A stretch of DNA of 32,933 nucleotides from JAABYT01 sp041581935 (GTDB lineage Bacteria > Pseudomonadota > Gammaproteobacteria > HK1). A program made the position numbers and the translations under genes. This document shows positions 24,327-30,911 of this stretch, piece by piece. Location of the stretch: assembly GCA_041581935.1 (NCBI GenBank), contig JBFICP010000005.1:1-32933 (forward strand), read 5' to 3'. Each line of letters starts with the position of its first letter. The stretch's first letter is position 1. The notes under the pieces were generated by a model. It searched no databases. It saw only the letters and a list, made by a program, of their open reading frames with translations, and was not told where the DNA came from.

Positions 24327-24395
24327 GTCGATTGACGGCGATATCAGTCCGAAGCGCTCCCGTGCCGGTGTTTCACGGGCGCTCACCCTTTTTTT
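24327..24395 (+). ncRNA. Possible small RNA ended by an orphan terminator
   Basis: In the 236-bp divergent gap a GATAAT box (24315-24320, five of six -10 consensus bases) is followed about 40 bases later by an intrinsic terminator (24356-24395). No protein gene on the plus strand lies upstream for that terminator to serve, because the preceding gene is on the minus strand and reads away. A transcript of about 65-70 bases would fit. No good -35 is visible, and the start is estimated. An attenuator that shields the methyltransferase gene is an alternative. Confidence 0.3.
24356..24395 (+). terminator. Intrinsic terminator without an upstream plus-strand gene
   Basis: CCCGTG (24359-24364) pairs with CACGGG (24374-24379) around a 9-base loop. 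The stem is extended by GC/GC at 24356-24357 with 24381-24382 across one mismatch. A run of seven T residues (24389-24395) follows. This is the clearest stem plus T-tract arrangement I saw in the window. Confidence 0.6.
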
Positions 24396-24399
24396 CGAA

Positions 24400-24428
24400 T
24401 TGACATCGAATCACGGGACCATGACTAT
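24400..24428 (+). promoter_or_regulatory. Candidate promoter of the methyltransferase gene
   Basis: A perfect -35 TTGACA (24400-24405) is followed after 17 bp by GACTAT (24423-24428), a weak -10. TATTCA at 24426-24431 is an alternative with 20-bp spacing. It lies just after the orphan terminator and about 50 bp before the methyltransferase start. Confidence 0.35.
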
Positions 24429-24479
24429 TCATCCCTGACGAAGGCGTCATTTGCGCATCTTTGTGTCAGCGGACGAGCC

Positions 24480-25118
24480 ATGACGAAAGGACGGGAGTTT
24501 CTGGACAGAATTTACGCGCTGGAGGATGACGGAGACGTCCGATCATTCTACGATGATGCCGCGAGCCAGTACGACGAAATTCTCATATCAGAAATTGGTT
24601 ATGTCAGTCCTACCATTTGCGCTCAAGCCATCGCGCCGTATCTCCCGGACAAAAGCGCGGCTCTGATCGATCTCGGCTGTGGCACGGGGCTCGCCGGCGA
24701 CGCACTGGCCACGCTCGGCTACGAGCACATCGATGGAATCGATTTTTCGGCCGAGATGCTGGCAGTGGCCGAATCGAGGAACACTTACGCGAAACTCACA
24801 CTCGCGGATCTCAACGCGAAGCTCGATATTCCGAGCGGCTGTTATGCCGCCGCCATCAGCGTCGGGGTCTTCGGCCAGCACGTGCTTCCCCCCGCCTTGG
24901 ACGAGGCCGTGCGCATTGTCGCGCCCGATGGGCTCGTGTGTTTCTCGGTCAATGAGCGCGCCTTCGATGACTACGGATTTCGTGACAAGGTCGAGGCCCT
25001 TACTGCCGAGAACAAGACAATCTGCCTGTCCCTGACAAGGGAGCCCTATCATGTCAACGAGAACATTCACGGCTGGGTATGTCTTCTACGGGCCAGGGCA
25101 CCGGCCCTCGGCTGCTAA
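24480..25118 (+). CDS. Class I SAM-dependent methyltransferase
   Basis: A 212-aa cytoplasmic methyltransferase with the seven-strand Rossmann fold. Motif I is ALIDLGCGTGLAGDAL (61-76), the acidic residue at the end of beta-2 lies in IDGIDFSAEMLAVA (about 84-97), motif II is in the AAAISVGVFGQHV stretch, and motif III is in RIVAPDGLVCFSVNE. The N-terminal FYDDAASQYDE resembles the METTL27/WBSCR27 and TPR-type small-molecule methyltransferases. The substrate is unknown. The ribosome binding site is weak. Its stop overlaps the stop of the opposing gene by 3 bp (25116-25118 against 25115-25117 plus one base), a tail-to-tail arrangement with no room for a terminator. Confidence 0.88.
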   Translation: MTKGREFLDRIYALEDDGDVRSFYDDAASQYDEILISEIGYVSPTICAQAIAPYLPDKSAALIDLGCGTGLAGDALATLGYEHIDGIDFSAEMLAVAESRNTYAKLTLADLNAKLDIPSGCYAAAISVGVFGQHVLPPALDEAVRIVAPDGLVCFSVNERAFDDYGFRDKVEALTAENKTICLSLTREPYHVNENIHGWVCLLRARAPALGC

Positions 25119-25711
25119 CCTGCCCTGGCCTCGAGTTCGGCCAGAGCTCCGGCGCCGTCACGAAAAATCGGCCAACCGTCGCCGGGCAGCACGGCTTCGA
25201 TTCGCGTCAGCTCCTTGAGCCGCTTCAGTGACGCCAGCGCCGCGGCCTTGTCGGAGAGCTTGGCGTCGGGCAAGAGGCAGAGCCTGCCGCCCTCGTGGGC
25301 GCGCACGAGGTCGCCGGTAATCAGGGTCGTCTCATCGAGAAGCAATGCCAGCTCACCCGGCGTCTTGGAGCCCTCGAGCGCCATCGCCACGAGCCCCGGG
25401 ACGATCTCGTCACCGTCGCCCAGCCAGGCGTCACAATCGAGCTTGTCCCGTTCCGCCACGGGCCCCAGCACCCGTGCGCCAGTGGAATCGGCCAGCGCGT
25501 TCGCCCCGCGCGTATGATCGGAGTTCGTTATGACGATCGTGCCCACCGAGCCGAGCGCCTCGAGGTGGGCCCGGTCGTGCTCGCCGAGCGGCAACGGATC
25601 GACGGCAACATTGCCACCCTCTCTCACCCAGAGGACGCTGTGAAAGTCGATATTGCGCTCCTCATTGAAGATTGACCAGCCATAGAGATCCGAGCGGTGT
25701 AGTCGTTTCAT
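25115..25711 (-). CDS. MBL-fold protein with degenerate metal-binding motif
   Basis: A 198-aa protein whose fold pattern is metallo-beta-lactamase-like: an N-terminal strand region with VAVDPLPL, VGTIVITNSDHTRGA at 57-70, GSKTPGELALLL near 114-125, ITGDLVRA at 131-138 and VLPGDGWPIF near 174-183. In place of HxHxDH it has TNSDHTR (62-68), which keeps only His66, and the final motif has GDGW where many members have His. Such proteins are common relatives of glyoxalase II, and their activity is usually undefined. The frame is open far upstream, but the ATG at 25711 has GAGGG eight bases before it. It is divergent from the thiamine-binding gene, with 191 bp between starts. Confidence 0.8.
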   Translation of the reverse strand: MKRLHRSDLYGWSIFNEERNIDFHSVLWVREGGNVAVDPLPLGEHDRAHLEALGSVGTIVITNSDHTRGANALADSTGARVLGPVAERDKLDCDAWLGDGDEIVPGLVAMALEGSKTPGELALLLDETTLITGDLVRAHEGGRLCLLPDAKLSDKAAALASLKRLKELTRIEAVLPGDGWPIFRDGAGALAELEARAG

Positions 25712-25902
25712 GGTTGCGCCCTCGTCCAGGGTATTCGTTAACCGAGGTGTCCCGACATTTACGGCACTCTCGCAGCGCGGCACACGATTTTCGCCGGCCC
25801 ACTGACCCGATTTTGCGGACACGCTATGGTAGCAATTTCTCGTCAATCCGATCGGGGGTACTATAACCGCGATAGGCAGCATCCTGGCGGAGAGGGCAGG
25901 TA

Positions 25903-26205
25903 ATGAAGGCGATTGCCGATGTATGTGTCGTTCCAATCGGTGTCGGCGTATCCGTATCGGAGTACGTCGCCGTGTGCGAGAGAATTTTTCGCGATGCAGG
26001 GCTCGATGCCCGATTGCATGCGTACGGGACCAATGTCGAAGGCGAATGGGACGCCGTGATGGGCGCTGTAAGAAAATGTCACGAACGAATTCATGAAATG
26101 GGCGCGCCACGGATCAGCACATCGATCCGTATCGGGACCCGCACCGACCGGACACAATCGATGCAGGACAAGATCGATAGCGTCACCTCGAAGCTCGCAG
26201 AATAA
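25903..26205 (+). CDS. MTH1187 family thiamine-binding protein
   Basis: A 100-aa protein of the MTH1187/YkoF-like family (DUF77, thiamine_BP). It has the ferredoxin-like fold pattern with IADVCVVPIGVGVSVSEYVA at the start, RLHAYGTNVEGEWDAVM in the middle and PRISTSIRIGTRTDR near the end. Relatives bind thiamine or its hydroxymethylpyrimidine part in the cytoplasm and often accompany thiamine uptake or salvage genes. GGAGAGGGCAGG directly precedes the ATG at 25903. The next gene, a dimethylformamidase-like protein, starts 20 bp after the stop, so the two are very likely co-transcribed. No ThiXYZ transporter or thiamine biosynthesis gene is in the window. Confidence 0.9.
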   Translation: MKAIADVCVVPIGVGVSVSEYVAVCERIFRDAGLDARLHAYGTNVEGEWDAVMGAVRKCHERIHEMGAPRISTSIRIGTRTDRTQSMQDKIDSVTSKLAE

Positions 26206-26225
26206 ATACTCTCCAGACCAAGCCA

Positions 26226-28463
26226 ATGTTACCTCTAGCCGCCTATGCCGACCGGCTCTCCGTGCGACCCGGTGAAACCATCACTTTTCACGTCGCCAAC
26301 GCCACCGGGCAATCGGTGTCGGCACGAATGGTTCGGGTCGTCTCATCGGACGCGAATCCGGCCGGGCCCGGGATGCAGGTGGAGGAACTCGACGGCGCCA
26401 TTACCAGATTGGCCGATCCCGGACCTCGGCCGGTGCCGCGCGGGTCCTACGCGGTGGTGGAGCGTCGTGCCGAATGGCCGTGGAACGATAGCTTCACCGT
26501 GACCTGCCGTGTCCTCGCCACTCGAATCGGCGGGCGACGGCAGTCGCTCATCGCTTGCGTGGACACTTCGCGACACACCGGATTCGGCCTGATGCTGGAC
26601 AGCGAGGGCCGTGTGCTGGGGAGCGTGGGCAACGGCAGCGCATTCGAAGATCTCGTGTCCGGGCAGGCGCTCGAGGAGCGGCGCTGGTACACGCTGTGGC
26701 TGCGCTTCGATGCCACAACGCGCGAGCTTCAGGTAGGACATGCCCCGTTCGGATCGGGCCCCGCCAGCACGACAGAGCGGACCTTGAGCGCCGCTGCGGC
26801 GCCCGGGCTCGGCGCCACGCTGCTCATGGCGGCAGCCTCGGGCGATCCTCCCGACGCGCATTTCAATGGCAAGCTCGAGCGACCGGCCGTCTATGACCGG
26901 GCACTTTCGGCGAGCGAGTTGCTTTCGCTCGTACGCGGTGATCTTCCCCCCGGCGTGGTGGCCTGCTGGGACCTGGCCCGCGACGCATTCTCGAGCCGCA
27001 TCGAGGACATCGGCCCCAACGCCCTGCACGGTCGACTCGTGAATACACCGGCGCGGGCCATGACGGGCGCGCGGTGGAGCGGACGCGAGATGTGCTTTCG
27101 CCACGCGCCCGATGAGTACGGCGCCATTCACTTTCACGAAGACGATATCGACGACTGCGCGTGGCCCGCCGCGTTCGCGTGGACTGTTCCGCAGGGCACG
27201 CGCTCGTCGGTCTATGCGCTCATGCTGTCGGCCGGTGATGCCGGCGAGAACGTACCGTTCCATGTTGTTCCGCCCAGAGGTCGACCGGGCGCCGACATCG
27301 CGGTGCTTGCTTCGACGTTCACCTATACGGTCTACGCCAATCATGCGCGGCCCGAGTGGGATCTGGATCCGGAGTGGCAGTCGGCCTGGCGGGAACAGAG
27401 CGCGGATTGGGGCGCTTATGCGCATAACCCGGGGGATCACCGGGAGTACGGACTGTCGACGTACAACTACCACAGCGACGGAAGTGGCATCTCGATTGCA
27501 TCGTGGCACCGCCCGATGCTGACCATGCGTCTCGGATATATCACCTATCCGTACGCAAGCATCCGCGCCTCGGGCCTACGCCACTTTCCGGCTGATTCGC
27601 ATCTCAACGCGTGGCTGGAAGCCAAAGGCTACCGCTACGACGTCATCACGGACTGGGAACTGCATCATGAAGGCGCCGAATTGTTGAAGCAGTACCGCGT
27701 CGTACTCACCGGTTCGCATCCCGAGTACCACACCCGTGAAATGATCGATGCCCTCGAGACCTATCGCGACACCGGTGGTCGCTTCTGCTACCTGGGCGGC
27801 AACGGATTCTACTGGAAAGTCGCGTTATCGCCTGAGAAGGACGGAGTGATCGAGATTCGCCGGGGCGAAGGTGGTATTCGTGCCTGGGCTGCCGAACCGG
27901 GCGAGTACTACAACCAGTTCGACGGCGAATATGGCGGCCTGTGGCGACGCAACGGTCGTCCACCACAGCACCTTTGCGGGGTAGGATTCACGGCACAGGG
28001 AAACTTTTTGGGCTCGTACTATCGAAAAAGTCCCGAGAGTGCCGATCCACGCGTCGCCTGGATGTTCGACGGCATCGACGCGGAAACGCTCGGCGATCAC
28101 GGACTGTCGGGACACGGTGCCGCCGGTTTCGAGCTGGATCGCGCCGACAAGCGCCTGGGCACGCCCGAGCACGCGCTGGTCGTCGCCAGCTCGGAAAACC
28201 ATCCGCCGGACGCGCCCTGGGTACTGGTTCCCGAAGAGATGCTGACTCATATCGTTACCTGGCCGGGAAAACCCGCAAGCGAATTAATTCGCGCCGACAT
28301 GACGTTTTTCGAATGCGCCGGAGGCGGCGCGGTATTCTCGACGGGCTCTATCACCTTCTGCGGCAGTCTCGTCACGAATGGATTCGACAACGACGTTTCA
28401 CGTCTGCTCAACAACGTGCTGAAGCGATTCCTCGATCCCGAGCCCTTCGAAATTCCAATTTAG
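26226..28463 (+). CDS. N,N-dimethylformamidase large subunit-like protein
   Basis: A 745-aa protein that resembles the large subunit of N,N-dimethylformamidase, an iron-dependent amidohydrolase that cleaves formamides. Residues 70-235 look like a LamG/concanavalin-type beta-sandwich (an FNGKLERPAVYDRALSASEL ending is typical). Residues 300-740 match the catalytic part: ASTFTYTVYANH near 362-373, EYGLSTYNYHSDGSG at 407-421, TGSHPEYHT at 495-503 and FCYLGGNGFYW at 520-530. By context, Tyr370, Tyr413 and Glu500 are the candidate ligands of the two-Tyr/one-Glu iron site known from the Paracoccus enzyme. The small subunit normally encoded upstream is absent, and a thiamine-binding protein gene takes its place. 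There is no signal peptide. The real amide substrate is uncertain. Confidence 0.85.
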   Translation: MLPLAAYADRLSVRPGETITFHVANATGQSVSARMVRVVSSDANPAGPGMQVEELDGAITRLADPGPRPVPRGSYAVVERRAEWPWNDSFTVTCRVLATRIGGRRQSLIACVDTSRHTGFGLMLDSEGRVLGSVGNGSAFEDLVSGQALEERRWYTLWLRFDATTRELQVGHAPFGSGPASTTERTLSAAAAPGLGATLLMAAASGDPPDAHFNGKLERPAVYDRALSASELLSLVRGDLPPGVVACWDLARDAFSSRIEDIGPNALHGRLVNTPARAMTGARWSGREMCFRHAPDEYGAIHFHEDDIDDCAWPAAFAWTVPQGTRSSVYALMLSAGDAGENVPFHVVPPRGRPGADIAVLASTFTYTVYANHARPEWDLDPEWQSAWREQSADWGAYAHNPGDHREYGLSTYNYHSDGSGISIASWHRPMLTMRLGYITYPYASIRASGLRHFPADSHLNAWLEAKGYRYDVITDWELHHEGAELLKQYRVVLTGSHPEYHTREMIDALETYRDTGGRFCYLGGNGFYWKVALSPEKDGVIEIRRGEGGIRAWAAEPGEYYNQFDGEYGGLWRRNGRPPQHLCGVGFTAQGNFLGSYYRKSPESADPRVAWMFDGIDAETLGDHGLSGHGAAGFELDRADKRLGTPEHALVVASSENHPPDAPWVLVPEEMLTHIVTWPGKPASELIRADMTFFECAGGGAVFSTGSITFCGSLVTNGFDNDVSRLLNNVLKRFLDPEPFEIPI

Positions 28464-28489
28464 GATTCATTTCGAGTGCCAACCGATCC

Positions 28490-28515
28490 CGCACCGCCTT
28501 CACCGGGACGGTGCG
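28490..28515 (+). terminator. Hairpin after the formamidase-like gene
   Basis: CGCACCG (28490-28496) pairs with CGGTGCG (28509-28515) in the 82-bp gap before the next gene. There is no T tract, so it may be a partial terminator or a 3' stabilising stem. Confidence 0.3.
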
Positions 28516-28545
28516 TAACGATTCATACGACAAAAGGGACCGACC

Positions 28546-29550
28546 ATGAGGGAATTGAAGAGTCTGAATCGAAGTCTCAACAAGCTGTCTGCCGACGTTG
28601 CGAAAATGCAACCACCTGTCGACCGCACGTACTCAGCGGTGGTTGGCGCCAAGGCGGTGTTGGCCAAACCCCGCCAGCTGTCGCGCTCGATGAAGTGGCT
28701 GGCATCGAAGTCAAATACTTTGCGTAACGCCGCACTTTTTCTGATGCCTTTTCCCGTCATCGGCACCCTCGCAGGTCGCATCGCGAAGGCTCTGCGCGCG
28801 GTCAAAACGAAGGCGGAGAGGATCAGGCGGGGCGCCGACAACATGGATCGCAGGATCAAGCCGGCAAAAAAAAAAGCAGTCGGCAAAGTGCACCCACCCG
28901 TAACGAAGGCAAAGCGTTCGCTCGATCGTGCCCAGGCGCTGCTCAAGGGCTGGCTTGCAATGACGGCCGAGCTGGATCGCCGTTTCAGCGATTACCCGCC
29001 GGAAAAAATAGAGTCTGTTTGCGCCAACATCAACCGCGCGCTCGCACCCGACTTGAAGGCCATTGCCGAGCGACGCGTGCCGCTTACACGATCGCTCGAC
29101 ACGGCGAGTAACGGATTCGAGAGAATCACCAGGGCGAGCAAGCCCGTCACGAATGCGCTCGAAGCCACCGACGATCTCGTGCGCGTGCTGCGCCCGCTCG
29201 AGGCACCGCTCCACGAGCTTCGCAAGGCGTTGCGTCCGGTCAAATGGGCATTGGATGCGGCGAGCTGGGTGACGAGTAGAGTGATCGATCCCATCGTCAA
29301 CGAGATTCTCAAAGCCGTCGGGCTCAAGCGCCTCGTCGATCGGCTCGAGCGCAAGCTCAACCCGCTGGCACGCCTCGTCGCACCGCTCGAGCGGGCCATC
29401 GACTCGGTGACGCGCTCGGTCGGAAAAATCGGCGATGCCTCCAGCTTGGCGGCATCGTTGAACCGGATTCCGCAGATCGAAGCGCACGTCGTTGCAGCGA
29501 TGAAGCCGGTGAGTCACCTCGTCCGATGGTCCGCAACAGCGAGCCCCTAG
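28546..29550 (+). CDS. Unrecognised basic, helical protein with A10 tract
   Basis: A 334-aa protein I do not recognise. It is rich in Arg, Lys, Ala and Leu with many heptad-like stretches, for example SLNRSLNKLSADVAKM at the start, DRRIKPAKKKAVGK near 100-113 and VDRLERKLNPLARLVAPLER near 264-283, which suggests a long amphipathic or coiled-coil helix bundle. A short hydrophobic patch (ALFLMPFPVIGTLAG, about 63-77) could be one membrane-associated helix. There is no signal peptide. An AAGG ribosome binding site precedes the ATG. The Lys run (about 108-110) is coded by ten consecutive A residues (28866-28875), unusual in this GC-rich DNA. The gene converges on the type I secretion operon with a 20-bp gap between stops. 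Confidence 0.65.
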   Translation: MRELKSLNRSLNKLSADVAKMQPPVDRTYSAVVGAKAVLAKPRQLSRSMKWLASKSNTLRNAALFLMPFPVIGTLAGRIAKALRAVKTKAERIRRGADNMDRRIKPAKKKAVGKVHPPVTKAKRSLDRAQALLKGWLAMTAELDRRFSDYPPEKIESVCANINRALAPDLKAIAERRVPLTRSLDTASNGFERITRASKPVTNALEATDDLVRVLRPLEAPLHELRKALRPVKWALDAASWVTSRVIDPIVNEILKAVGLKRLVDRLERKLNPLARLVAPLERAIDSVTRSVGKIGDASSLAASLNRIPQIEAHVVAAMKPVSHLVRWSATASP

Positions 29551-29570
29551 TCCGTAGGACCGCGTGCGCG

Positions 29571-30911
29571 CTACCTCTCCCTGAATGCGAGACCCATGTT
29601 CTCGGTCAACGGTGACAACATGTAGCCAAGCGCAGTGCGCGCGCCGGTCTTGATGAGCGCCTCCACGGGCATGCCCGGCTGCAGCGCGAGGTCGCCCAAT
29701 CCGGCGAGCTCCTCCTTGGACACCTCGATGCGGGCGAGGTAATAGGGTGTTCCGTCGTGCTCGTCCACGAGCCTGTCGGCGGACAGGTTGATGAGCGTAC
29801 CTACGATGATCGGCGTCGAGCGCATCTTGAAGGCCGTCAGCCGCACGCTCGCCTGCTGGCCGATCGCCACGTCGTCGATATCGACGGGATCCACTCGTGC
29901 TTGAATGATCAGTCGGTCGCCCACGGGGACCACTTGAAGGATTTCCTGGCCCGGGGTGATCACCCCGCCCGTCGTATGTGCCCGCATTCCCATGACGATA
30001 CCGGCGCTCGGTGCGCGTACCTCGGTGCGCCCGAGCACGTCCTCGGCCGCAACCAGGCGCTCCTCGAGTCCGAAGATGCGCTCCTGGACCTCGCGCAGCT
30101 TCGCAACCACCTCTTCGCGGACAGTCTTCCTGAGCTGGCCGATGCGCAGCCGGGCCTCACCGATGCCCTGCTCGGCGCGAGCCACGTCGGCCATGAAGCG
30201 GCCTTTCTCACCGCTCAGCTCCGCTATTCTGCGCTCGTAGGCGAGCACCTCGTTGCGCGGCACGTTGCCCTGGGCGAGCAGCTTGCGCAGGCCACGGAGC
30301 TCGTCGCGGAGTATTTTGAGCTGCTGCTCGCGGGCCGCCTGCTGCGACTTGAGCCCCTCAATCTCTTCGCGAAACTGGGCGATGCTTTGCTCCAGTATGG
30401 CGACCTGCCCGCGCAGGGCATTGCGCCGTGCGTTGAAGAGGCTACGCTGTCCCTCGAGTGCTTTCCTGACCTTGGCAACGCGCGCGCGTGCCAGCAGCTC
30501 GTCCGGAAAAACCACGTCGTTTCGGTCGTCACGCTCCGCAATGAGGCGTGATTCCTCCGCGCGAGCCGCGTCGAGCTCACCGCGAACGATGTCGTGCAAA
30601 GCCCGGGCATGGGTGTCTTCGAGTCGAATGAGCACGTCACCTTTCTCGACCCGGTGTCCGTCGCGCACCAGGATGTCCTTGACGAGACCGCCCTCCAGAT
30701 GCTGGACACTCTTGCGGTCGGACTCGACGACTACGACACCCGGCGCGATCGCGGCGCTGTCGAGCGAGGCGAGCGCCGCCCACGTGCCGAATCCGCCAAA
30801 GGCAATGATGATGGTCATCAAGCCGATCACGATCCATCCGCGTGGATTCGATGGCGGAAGCGGATCGTTGCGCTTGGATCGCGATACGGCCCTGGCGGAT
30901 CGACTGCTCAC
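29571..30911 (-). CDS. Type I secretion HlyD-family periplasmic adaptor
   Basis: A 446-aa membrane fusion protein (PrtE/HlyD family) that links the inner-membrane ABC exporter to an outer-membrane TolC-type channel. It has a cytoplasmic N-terminus, one transmembrane helix (IVIGLMTIIIAFGGFGTWAA), a lipoyl/barrel-sandwich half (VVVESDRKSVQHLEGG, ILVRDGHRVEKGDVL), a long coiled coil at about residues 115-290 and a second lipoyl half plus beta-barrel (LGRTEVRAPSAGIVMG, then TGARTALGYMLSPL at the end). The GTG start at 30911 overlaps the TGA stop of the exporter in GTGA (30911-30908), which indicates translational coupling and fixes the start. No outer-membrane channel gene follows in the window. 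Confidence 0.93.
   Translation of the reverse strand: MSSRSARAVSRSKRNDPLPPSNPRGWIVIGLMTIIIAFGGFGTWAALASLDSAAIAPGVVVVESDRKSVQHLEGGLVKDILVRDGHRVEKGDVLIRLEDTHARALHDIVRGELDAARAEESRLIAERDDRNDVVFPDELLARARVAKVRKALEGQRSLFNARRNALRGQVAILEQSIAQFREEIEGLKSQQAAREQQLKILRDELRGLRKLLAQGNVPRNEVLAYERRIAELSGEKGRFMADVARAEQGIGEARLRIGQLRKTVREEVVAKLREVQERIFGLEERLVAAEDVLGRTEVRAPSAGIVMGMRAHTTGGVITPGQEILQVVPVGDRLIIQARVDPVDIDDVAIGQQASVRLTAFKMRSTPIIVGTLINLSADRLVDEHDGTPYYLARIEVSKEELAGLGDLALQPGMPVEALIKTGARTALGYMLSPLTENMGLAFRER

Noticed and set aside
25862..25867. TATAAC -10 box for the thiamine-binding gene
   Set aside because: No acceptable -35 lies 16-18 bp upstream, so I did not list it as a promoter.
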